A DNA stretch of 64,000 bases, from positions 907,224-971,223 of the forward strand of contig UESW01004556.1 of the NCBI GenBank assembly GCA_900491605.1. Direction: 5' to 3'. Under the pieces are notes generated by a model. That model did not search any database, was not told the origin of the DNA, and saw only the letters and a program-made list of their open reading frames with translations. The position numbers were made by a program, and so were the translations under genes. This stretch comes from Calamus simplicifolius. Lineage: Eukaryota; Streptophyta; Magnoliopsida; Arecales; Arecaceae. Below, piece after piece: positions 54,930-64,000 of the stretch (position 1 is its first letter; each line of letters opens with the position of its first letter).

Positions 54930-57900
54930 GTAGAGGTAGGCATTGGGCCATGCCGCCCATGGCATGGCCCAGGCCCACATGGGCCATGCCAGGCACGGCT
55001 ACAGTACCGGGCCATTGCCGGCATGGCCTAGTAAACCGTGACGTGCCGGGCTCAAAATTTTTTTTCGTTGGCCCAGCATGGCATGACCCGCCATGCCGGC
55101 ACGGCCTAGGCTCACATGGGCATGTGCCGTGCCATGCTAGGCACGACCCATGTGGGCCTGGGCTGTGCCAGCCCAAGCACGGCCCACATGGCATGTGCCG
55201 TGCCGGTCCACTCGATAAAAATTTTTGTAAAAAAATATTTTTTTGATAAATTAAAAAATTTTGAAAATAAAGAAATTTATTAATATAAAGCTACCTTAAT
55301 GATAGGGGGTTTGGCATAGACCCCTACCAATTTATTAATTTAAAATCAAAATGGTATAGGAAGGGAGGGGGGCTAGGCCTGACCTTCAGAACAGAATACA
55401 ATAAGAAAGGAGAAAAGAATAGAGAGAAAAAAATAAAGATGACTCACTTTAATAATTAAAAAAAAAAATATATAATTATAAAAATAGAGATGACTCACTC
55501 ATCACTCATTAGTCATCAATAGTATTTGTGTCATCATCATCTTCGCTGGTTAAGTTATGTCCACTTTTATTTTGAAGCCTCGCCTCAGCATCCAACCAAT
55601 CTTTAAAGAAGATAAGCATCTCAACTGTCTCGCCAGTCATCCTACTTCTCTTTTCATCCAGAATACCTCGACCAGCACTGAAAGCGGATTCCGATGCTAC
55701 TGTGGACATCGGCACAGCTAAAATATCTCGTGCAATGGCAGACATAACAAGATATTGATTTCTAACACTATTTCACCAAGCTAATACATCTAGACTTTCT
55801 ATTTGATCTTCATCATATGCAGAATGAAGATCATTTCATAAATAAAATTCTAATTCATTACTTAAAGATGAAGAAGATGAAGCATGTGTGTGTCTTCTAA
55901 TGAATAAAAAAATAGATGACAAACGGGATCTAGAAGAAGAAGCTGAGCTTTAAGCAGGTATTCTAGATCCATAAATTTTGTCGTTATATAAACCATAAAT
56001 ATCATTAAAAAGTCGTGTTACCTCATGTTAAGGATTTTGATCCATGTTTTCAAAATATTGATCAATTAAAAAATTTACGCCATTTAATTTAACTCTAGGA
56101 TCAAAAATAACAGCTAAGTTATGCAATGGACATATCCTATTTCAATATTCATTCCATTTAGTTTCTATATTACATATAATAGGCATTAAAACTTCATGAT
56201 ATCTATATTCTTTAAATTTTTCACTAATTACATATGCTTTTTGTAAAAATGAATAAGAAGTTGGATAATAAATACCTGAAAGAACATTTGTAGCATCATA
56301 AAAAGTAACAAAAAATCTTCTAAAATTTTACCTTGATGCCCATCAGTTTTAGTCAATGTAAATCCTAATCCACGATCATTAATATAAGCACTTAATAAGT
56401 TCTTATATGAATATGCATCATATATCATGGTATAGGGACTATTATAATGAGTTATTACATCAAGTTTAAATTTTTAAAACGTTTACCATGATCTACACAT
56501 AATTGTTTAAATTCTTGAAGTCTTGACCTTGAAGCATGAATAAAAGAAATTGCATTTCTAATTTTTGAAATAACCTCTTGAATTATGTTCATGCCAGATT
56601 GAGCAGAAAGATTTAATATGTGACATGCACATCTAATATGAAATAATTGTCCATCTAAAATGGGATGCAAAGAGTCATTTAATATAATAATGCAACAACA
56701 AAATTATTGTTAGATGCATTATCAAGTAATTGATATTATTTTATTATTAATATTATATGAGCATGCGGTTTGATAAATAATATTTAAAATTTATTGTCCC
56801 GAATGCGAAAAATCAAAAGCACGAAAAGCAAAATAATTTGTTTATTTAGTTGCCAATCTTTATCAATATAATGAGCAGTAATAGCAATAAAACAATTACT
56901 ACCTACAGATGCCAACCAAATATCAGAAGTTAAAGAAATTCTAGCATTTAAATTTGAGAGACTTTTAGTTAAACTTTGTTTCATTGCTAAAAAGTTTGTC
57001 ATAGCCATTCTTCTAAAGCTATGGCTACTAGTTCTTCTATAAGCAGCAGGTTGTAGGCCTAATTGAACATATCTTTCAAAATTATAAGATTCAGATAAAC
57101 TAAAAGGTAATTCATCATGAACTATCCATCTTACCAATAATTTTCTCTAATTTTTATGGTTATATACAAAATTACCTACAAGTGATCCCTCTTGTATATT
57201 AAGGATACATTGCTGATGAGAATCATGCATCCTATGAGTCTCTTGATGTCTTTTTAAATGCCCTGTTTCCCTAGTACTAGACTAACTGTAAAGTTGTGTA
57301 CATTTTTTATATTTTTCTTTATAGACTCCATTAACCATAATTCTATCGAAATCATTCCAAATATCACTAGTCCTCTTATGAGAAGAGGTTTGACATTCAC
57401 TGACACTGGCTTTAGAAGGAACTTGGGGTTGGAATTGGGGTTGGGGATTAGTTTCCTCATGCTCAAAAAAAGGGTGCATGTTAAAATTACTTTCGTTAAA
57501 TGATGTCATATCTAAAATTTTTAATTAATAAATACAAAAAATAAAAACTAACCCATAAAAAGGAATTGAGAAAAGGATCGGAGGTGGAGGCATGGAGCTG
57601 AGATTTGTGAGCTTCCTCTTGCGCTCTCACCTCTCAACAAGAAGTGACCTTGTAGCACTTGACTACTTACTTGAGCACTTGCCACTTGCAAGAGTACACT
57701 TGCAAACTAAAAATTAAATTGCTAATCTATTAGAGCACTTGCTAGAAGAGAAAATAGTAGTAATAGAGAAGAGTTGGTTTGGTATGGTAAGAATCAGGGA
57801 GAAATGGGCTATTTATAGATTCCTAATTTTTTTTTTCAAAAATACCCTTTGATATAGCTGTTATAGACTGTTGGGAGGGGTAAAATGGTCTAAACCCATT

Positions 57901-58175
57901 CCTAAACGGCTATATAGCCATTTCTAGCCATTTTCAACGGCTAGAAACGGCTATATAGCCGTTAGGGGCCATGCTAGGCACGGCCCATCGTGGGCCATAC
58001 CAGGCCCGGCACGGCCCGTGACCCATTTGGGCTATGGGCCGTGCTGGGCTTAAATTTTTTTTATCGTGCCGTGCCTAGCATGGCCGTTTGTAATACTGTG
58101 CCAGACACGGCACGATAACTTTAGAGGCACAATGGGCTTGGGCCGTACCGTGCCAGGCATGGCACAGTGCCCAAA
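54930..58175 (-). mobile_element. decayed hAT transposon
   Basis: Both ends carry dense GGCACGGCCCATG-type subterminal repeats (54950-55210 and 57960-58165). The end sequences TAGGCATTGGGCCATGCC (left) and TGGGCACTGTGCCATGCC (right, reverse complement) form an imperfect terminal inverted repeat. Between them a BED-type zinc finger and hAT transposase remnants read leftwards. I could not identify the expected 8-bp target duplication, so the edges are approximate. Confidence 0.8.
55509..57509 (-). pseudogene. hAT transposase (BED finger, RNase H-like core, hAT dimerisation domain)
   Basis: In minus-strand order: a BED-type N-terminus (SDIWNDFDRIMVNG, then KKC and HLKRHQETH past a stop, 57220-57509); DIWLASVGSNCFIAITAHY (about 56900); HIRCACHILNLSAQSGMNII (56455-56670); KWNEYWN-type words near 56150; and the hAT dimerisation domain VASESAFSAGRGILDEKRSR (55509-55745). 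Several stops and shifts break it, and one BED cysteine is replaced (KYKKC). Such proteins cut and rejoin hAT ends. Confidence 0.88.
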
Positions 58176-59099
58176 GTTTTCTCTTTTTTTTCACACCTTT
58201 TTAACTTATGGTCTGTACTGCCATCAATGTTTACCTTCTTCTTGGATGACCATGCCCACATGTATCCTATAAAAGATAACACTGTCATCCTCAAAAAAGC
58301 TGAATTCACTTTAGTACTTTTTACAAACTCTTATTATCTGCATATTCCATTTTGAAATGCATTAAGCATGACCTCGCCATAAAATATTTCGGTCCATTTC
58401 TTACAACCCTTTTTCAGTATAAAAGGGGATGCTTTTTTCATAAAAGATTTTAGTTCACTTCAGCGTTGGCATTTACCTCGGTTACGCTGCGGATGCTAAC
58501 GATTACGCTGCCGCCGAGCGTCAGCAGCATAAACGCTGATGCTTTTAAAAGCATCAAAAAATATTCTTTTCACTCCCCTGCAAAGCGTTGACATATTTTT
58601 TTTCTACTCTAATAAGCGTTGTTAGAACTTAAAATTATTGTAGTACTGCGATCATCTTTGATCAATTCAAAAGGATTTTTCACATCTTTATATAAAAAAA
58701 ATATTTATCAAATTAATTTGATCGATTCCATATAAATTTAAAAATTTAAGTTTAAATTAATTAGTAATTAATAAACTTAAGTTATATGTACTTCAAATCT
58801 CTTAAATCAATTTTTTTCATCCAACATCATACTTTTTTTTTTGCAAGCTCTTAAGGTGTTATAATCTTTATCCTTTTTATCTAGCAATGTCCCGTACAAG
58901 GAAGCCATGATTTAGTCCATGTAAAGCTATTATTACCACAAAGATAATATCATTACAAGATTATCTCTATCATCATCTCATGAATAGTTTTTTTCTTCTA
59001 AAGAGACTAATTCCAGCTTGAGCCCACCAACTTCTATACATTCAATTTGAGCCTACCAACTTTTATACATTCAAATCGGCCTTATACCATATATAATAC
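58176..59099. other. stretch without recognised gene
   Basis: No coding region is recognised. Between 58430 and 58640 there is a GCGTTG-rich part containing an 18-bp perfect palindrome. The remainder is AT-rich. Confidence 0.5.
58538..58555. repeat. 18-bp perfect palindrome
   Basis: GATGCTTTTAAAAGCATC reads the same on both strands. The half site GGATGCTTTT also occurs near 58427-58436, which hints at a small inverted-repeat element. Confidence 0.7.
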
Positions 59100-59390
59100 T
59101 GTTGACCCCATATTGATTTTGATGAAATGAAAATAATTAAGTATTGTGCTAATATTGTATTTGTCAAGTTCAATCAACTTTAGGTTATTCATCATGGAAC
59201 AATACACTTCATTGATCCTAGGTATATTGTAATTCATAATATAAGGTAATACGGTTCATTTGACAAAATGACTTTCAAGTTTAATTATATTTGCATTGTC
59301 TTAAACTGGATTCAATTATCTTACAAATTTCTATTTATAATTCTATGATATTTTGAATCATCACCGAATTATGTTCTTAAAATATCTATA

Positions 59391-59640
59391 ATTCTATTAC
59401 CTTCGGATTGGATGCTTAAAGCTTGAATCTTGGGTTACCAATCTTTGATTTGGAATACTAGATTCTATTGCCTTCGGATTGGATGCTTAATGCTTGAATC
59501 GTGGGTTACCAATCTTTGATTGGGAATACACGATTCTATTGCCTTCGAATTGGATGCTTAATGCTTGAATCTTGGGTTACCAATCTTTCATTTGGAATAC
59601 CAGATTCTATTGCCTTCGGTTTGCCTTCGGTCGGATGCCT
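59391..59640 (+). repeat. 71-bp tandem repeat, three and a half units
   Basis: Units start ATTCTATTGCCTTCGG at 59391, 59462, 59533 and 59604; the first three are exactly 71 bp apart. The last unit is rearranged. Confidence 0.93.
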
Positions 59641-59755
59641 GTTAGCTTGCTTAGCTTGCTTATATTTATTAACTATCGATTGGATTCCTGGCATTTAATA
59701 TGTTGGCATGATTATTATGTTACTTCATTCGTCTGGTTCCTTGTGATTGGATTTT

Positions 59756-59900
59756 GGAATGCTAATGGATGGAGTTGGCATGCTAATTCTTTAGCTCTCT
59801 CTGTCGACTCCCTGATACTTCTTTTTGGAATGCTAATGGCTGAAGTTGGCATGCTAATTCTTTAGCACTCTCTGCCGGCTCACTGGCACTTCTTTTTGGC
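59756..59900 (+). repeat. about 70-bp tandem repeat, two units
   Basis: GGAATGCTAATGG, then AGTTGGCATGCTAATTC and ACTTCTTTTTGG, occurs twice in succession. Confidence 0.85.
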
Positions 59901-60120
59901 ATGCTAATAGTCATGTTGGCATACTAATATCTGAATTTTGGAATGCCAGTTTGCTTCTTGGCATACTAATTCTCTTGCCATCGATTTTTATTGAATGAGA
60001 TTTCACTCGTTGGATTTTCTTGTACTACTCTTGGCCGGTTCACCATCTAAACTTGCTCTCTCTCTCTCTCTCTTCTTCATTTCATAACGGTAATATAATG
60101 GCTATATTTTGATGTTCTTG

Positions 60121-60130
60121 TTATAAATAG
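60121..60130 (+). promoter_or_regulatory. copia-3 LTR TATA box
   Basis: TTATAAATAG in the middle of the 5' LTR, with an AT-rich context and a purine-rich stretch downstream. Position fits the U3/R border; the start site is not determined. Confidence 0.5.
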
Positions 60131-60612
60131 TGGAGATGAATAGTGATTTTATAAGAAAGTAAAAAGATGAAAAATAGAGAAAAAGAAAGAGAAAAATAGT
60201 GTTTTAGTGTGAAAGTGATAGTGTTTTTGAAAAAGAAAAATTAGAAATATATCAGTGAAAATATTGAGAGAAAAATCATTTGAAATAAAGATTTGTTAGA
60301 GGATTATTGGAGTATTATTTTTATTATTTTCAAGCCACTGAAGTTCTTTTATTGCTGAGTCAATAAGTGATCTTAAAGCTCCATCTACCCTCATTGACGA
60401 GCATTCAAAGCTACCTTGACGGCTTCTATTGTGCTGCTGCGTTCATTAAAGAAAGAAGCAACTTCGGGATTAGCTCTTCAAGTTGATAAGTATTCTCATT
60501 GTTTAAATCTGCTCATATCTAGGAGCTTATTGCATTAAACATTTTATTACTTGTGCTTTGATTTGTTTCACAGTTGCGAAACATGATTGGGTAAAGGTCT
60601 ACCCGGATTTGT

Positions 60613-60738
60613 ATTTGTAAGGCTTGCTTGTGCCCGGAAACAAGTGTTGCTAGCTAGGTTGGCTAGTGGTGATTTATTTGTAAGGCTTGCTTGTGCCCAG
60701 AAATAAGTGCTACTAGCTAGGTTGGCTAGTGGTAATTA
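60613..60738 (+). repeat. 63-bp tandem repeat, two units
   Basis: ATTTGTAAGGCTTGCTTGTG starts at 60613 and 60676, each followed by GCTAGCTAGGTTGGCTAGTG. Confidence 0.92.
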
Positions 60739-60968
60739 GTAGAATTACCTAAAGTATTTTTGGGGAGTGGATGTAGGTGTAGGGTTGGCACCAAACCACT
60801 ATAAATACTGTGTGTTTGATTAATTTTTATGATTGATTGTGTATTAAATTTACTTCACTACACGATACTCATTTGTAAAAGAATATAAGTGCACATACTT
60901 GATAGCCAATTAAATTTTTAAGAAACTGAATTCATCCCCCTCTTGGGTTGCTAGATCTGGACAATAAG

Positions 60969-60985
60969 TGGTATCAGTGCAGATG
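60969..60985 (+). other. copia-3 primer-binding site
   Basis: TGGTATCAGTGCAGATG lies five bases after the LTR end. It is the initiator Met tRNA type seen in many plant LTR elements. Confidence 0.75.
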
Positions 60986-61025
60986 TTCTTGTTGTTAAGC
61001 CCTAAAAAGCTTAGAGCTAAAGATT

Positions 61026-61920
61026 ATAGCAACCTTGTTGAGTGAGGGACAATCCACTAATAGGCCACCATTATTTAATGGCACAAATTATGGATATTGA
61101 AAAGCTAGAATGAAAATTTTCATTCAAGCACTTGACTATGACCTATGGAGTATCATAGTAAATGGTCCTCACACACCCACAACTAGACTAGATAACATGG
61201 TGATTTCTAAATCGAAAATAGAATGGGATGAACATGATAAAAAGTTGGCTCAGCTCAATGCTAAGGCCATGAATGTTTTATATTTGCTCATTGGATGCTA
61301 ATGAATTTAATCACATATCTACTTATTTATCTACTAAAAAAATTTGGGATAGATTAGAGGTTACCCATGAGGGTACTAATCAAGTGAAAGAATTTAAGAT
61401 AAATATGCTTGTCCATAAATATGAATTATTTAAGATGGATGCTAGTGAATCAATTTCTGAAATGTTTACTAGATTTACTGATAAAAGCCTTGGTAAATCA
61501 TATACTAATGCTGATCTTGTGAGGAAGGTATTGCGATCTTTGCCTATTTCTTGGGAGGCCAAAGTCACTACTATTCAAAAGGCAAAGGACCTTAATGTTT
61601 TACCCTTGGAAGAATTGTTGGGATTCTTAATGACTCATGAGCTTCAAATTAAACAACACACTGATGAGGACGAGTCAAAAAGAAGAAGGACTATGGCTCT
61701 TAAAATTTCTGAACAAAAGGAAGAGTCAGATGAATCTGAGGATGACAGTGATGATGAGGACATGGCCCTCATTACTAGAAAGTTTAAGAGATTCATGAAA
61801 AGAAGAAAGCTTAAAAAAAAAAGAAAACCATTTACAAGAGATGGGAATAAAGAAAAAGAAAAAGAAATTATCTGTTATGAATGCAAGAAGCCGGGATACT
61901 TTAAATCGGAATGTCCATAA
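61026..61920 (+). pseudogene. copia-3 gag
   Basis: The expected start codon is ATA at 61026 (compare MATQ in copia-2). A TGA stands at a Trp position after NYGY (near 61098). The text continues KIFIQALDYDLWSIIVNGPH, a shift near 61290, LDANEFNHISTYLS, NQVKEFKINMLVHKYELFKM, SLPISWEAKVTTIQKAKDL, an acidic patch and the zinc knuckle CYECKKPGYFKSEC, in which the His of CCHC is Tyr. A stop follows at 61918. Compared with copia-2, a few codons before KSLGKSY are missing. Confidence 0.88.
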
Positions 61921-62044
61921 CTAAAGAAAGGTCCCAAGAAATTTAAGAAAGAGGCAATGATATCTATATGAAGTGATTCTAAAAATTCAAGCTCCAAGGG
62001 AGAAGAAAAGAATGAAGTGGCTAATCTTTGCTTCATGGCGGACA

Positions 62045-64000
62045 ACGAGGAGGTGTGTCTTGCAACCCATGGATCTAAATGAATATGATATCTTTATAGT
62101 GGGTGTTCAAGTGACATGACTAGTGATGAATCACAGTTCATCACTCTAGAAGCTAAAGATAGAGGTATAGTCACCTTTGGAGATAATGGCCAAGGTAAAA
62201 TCATTGGCATTGGTAAAATTGGTGTCCCACCTCATACATATATTAATAATGTCTTATTATTTACTGGTTTAAAGCATAACTTGTTAAATATTAGTCAATT
62301 ATATGACAAAGGCTTTAAAGTGATTTTTGAATCGTCTGTTTACATTGTTTCAAATCCTGCTGATAATTGCATGAAACTTATTGGTCATAGGCATGGAAAT
62401 GTTTATACAGTTGATTTGAATGATTTAAATGACCATGACTTTGATTGTTTAGTTGCTATGAATGCTAAAATTGCTGAATCGAGTTGGTTATGGCATCGTA
62501 GACTTGCATATGTCAGCATGGATCTTCTTTCAAAACTATTTAAAAAGGATTTAGTCAAAGGTTTACCAAAATTGAATTTTGAAAAAGATAAGATTTGTGA
62601 TGCATGTCAACTAGAAAAATAAACTAGAGTTTCATTTAAATCTAAAAATATAATTTCAACTAATAAACCATTGGAATTATTGCATATGAATTTATTCGGA
62701 CCAACTAGAACTACAAGTCTAGGAGGTAAGCGTTATGGTTTTATAATTATTGATGATTTCTCTCGATTTACTTAGATTTTATTTTTATCTAGAAAAGATG
62801 AAGCATTTTCTGCATTTCAAAACTTATTTAAAAAGATTACAAATGAAAAGGGAGTTTCGGTTTTATCGATTCAAATGATCACAAAAAGAAATTTAAAAAT
62901 TATTTCTTTGAAAGCTTTTGCAATGAGCATGGCATTAATCATAATTTTTCTGCACCTAGGATACCTTAACAAAATGGGGTTGTAGAAAAAAAAATTAAAC
63001 TTTAAAAAAAATGGCCTGTACCATATTGTGTGAGAGCAATCTTCCAAAGTACTTTTGGGAAGAAGCAATTAACAACTCATGTTATATTTTAAACCGAGCC
63101 TTGATTAGACTTATTTTGAAAAAGATCCCTTATGAGCTTTACAAAAACCAAAAATCCAACATTGCATATTTTCGTGTTTTCGGATGTGATGTTTTATATT
63201 GAATAATGAAAAATCAAATCTTGACAAGTTTGATCCAAAATCTGATGAAGGTATTTTTCTTGGTTACTCTTCTTCTAGTAGAGTTTATAGAGTTTTCAAC
63301 AAAAATACTTTAGTTATAGAAGAATTAATTCATGTCGGTTTTGACGAAACTAATGATCTCCCAATAAGGGAGAGAAAGGCTATTAATGATGTAGGAGAAA
63401 TTGAAAATCAAGTGAAGAAACTTACTTTGGAGGAAAAAGAAGACACAAATATTCAAACCAATCAAGAAGAGGCAAATTATAAAAAACCATAAGGTAATCA
63501 TGACCTAGAAAAGGATTGGAGGTATGTACACAATCACCCTAAGGAATTTATTATTGGTGATATCTCGCATAGTATTAAAACTAGATCTTCATTTAAAGAT
63601 ACTTATAATAACTTAACATTTGTATCTCATATTGAACCTAAATGTTTTAAAGATGCTAAAGATGATATAGAATGGATAAATGCTATGCATGAAGAATTAA
63701 ATCAATTTGAAAGAAATAATGTATGGACGCTAGTTAATAGACCTCATGATCATCCAATTATTGAGACTAAATGGGATTTAGAAACAAGTTGGATGAACAT
63801 GGTAATATAGTTAGAAACAAAGCAAGACTAGTAGCTAAAGGTTATTGTCAAGAAGAAGGAATTGATTTTATGAAACTTATGCTCCTGTCGCTAAACTAGA
63901 AGCCATTAGATTGTTACTTGCTTTTGCATGCTTTATGAATTTCAAATTATATCAAATGGATGTTAAAAGTGCTTTCCTAAATGGATATATTGCCGAACAA
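62045..64000 (+). pseudogene. copia-3 pol: pre-integrase, integrase, start of RT
   Basis: The protease motif is reduced to SGCSSDMTSDES-like text near 62100. The pre-integrase region is 62116-62622 (WLWHRRLAYVS, CDACQLEK then a stop). The integrase core has FGPTRTTSLGGKRYGF, and the catalytic-region words after it are scrambled by shifts (62870-63000). ILCESNLPKYFWEEAINNSC (63011-63202), GIFLGYSSSSRVYRVF (63199-63492) and the RT start (EWINAMHEELNQFERNNVWT near 63670, then a broken AKLEAIRLL and MDVKSAFLNG) follow. The window ends inside RT. Confidence 0.88.

Larger units (their letters stand above)
59100..60963 (+). repeat. copia-3 5' LTR (about 1864 bp)
   Basis: It starts TGTTGACCCCATATTG and ends CTAGATCTGGACA, directly before the primer-binding site. 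It contains three separate tandem repeat families (59391-59640, 59756-59900, 60613-60738), a TATAAATAG box at 60122-60130 and a CT run near 60056-60072. The left edge rests on the TG and on typical length only. Confidence 0.75.
59100..64000 (+). mobile_element. copia-3: 5' half of a second Sirevirus-type copia element
   Basis: It comprises a 5' LTR (59100-60963), a primer-binding site, gag and pol through RT, read rightwards and cut by the window end. Gag and pol resemble copia-2 closely in word order (INMLVHKYELFKM, GDNGQGKIIGIG) but with many more stops and shifts, so it is an older relative. The 3' LTR and target duplication are outside the window. Confidence 0.88.

Noticed and set aside
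54806..55246. Open frames on both strands in the hAT left end
   Set aside because: They read through GGCACGGCCCATG repeats and give repetitive His/Gly/Pro text. They are a by-product of the subterminal repeats.

Overview
This is a stretch of nuclear DNA from a flowering plant, dense in repeats. I see no intact host gene in it. Almost everything is transposable elements, most of them nested, plus duplicated and captured fragments of host genes. The mix of CACTA, hAT, Ty1-copia (including Sirevirus-type) and chromodomain Ty3-gypsy elements, with spliced fragments of plant-type genes, fits an angiosperm. A monocot is possible but not proven.

Layout. (1) 1-17557: the 3' part of a Ty1-copia element (copia-1, + strand). 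Its reverse transcriptase (RT) is broken by a CACTA transposon (CACTA-1, off the left edge to 4564). Its RNase H is broken by a nearly complete Sirevirus-type copia (copia-2, 5718-16162, - strand). Copia-1 itself sits in an intron of an NSF-like (vesicle-fusing ATPase) pseudogene, 17583-18279. (2) 21068-43194: a Ty3-gypsy element (gypsy-1, - strand) containing a second one (gypsy-2, 24684-39926, - strand). Gypsy-2 contains a CACTA transposon (CACTA-2, 30688-38284). All three insertions have target-site duplications: TACAT, TAGGC and TTA. (3) 43714-52450: an inverted second copy of the NSF-like pseudogene, split by an LTR element with long GC-rich LTRs (44009-51677, duplication GTAAT). (4) About 54930-58175: a decayed hAT transposon. 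(5) 59100-64000: the 5' half of another Sirevirus-type copia (copia-3, + strand), running off the right edge.

The most interesting object is CACTA-2. It shows no transposase that I can recognise. Between its subterminal repeats it carries spliced fragments of at least four host genes in one orientation: a universal stress protein, casein kinase 1, a GH35 beta-galactosidase and probably an RCC1-repeat protein. It also carries a tRNA-Tyr relic. The casein kinase piece keeps an open reading frame and canonical splice sites across five exons. This is a gene-capturing, Pack-type CACTA element.

Other notable points: two inverted NSF copies share the same damaged nucleotide-binding motifs; copia-2 has a third gene after pol and arrays of a GTCGACTC motif; gypsy-1 has an internal deletion joining RT to integrase in frame. 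Coding calls are by eye from recognised motifs. Element edges marked by target-site duplications are firm; the hAT edges and the gene-fragment edges are approximate.
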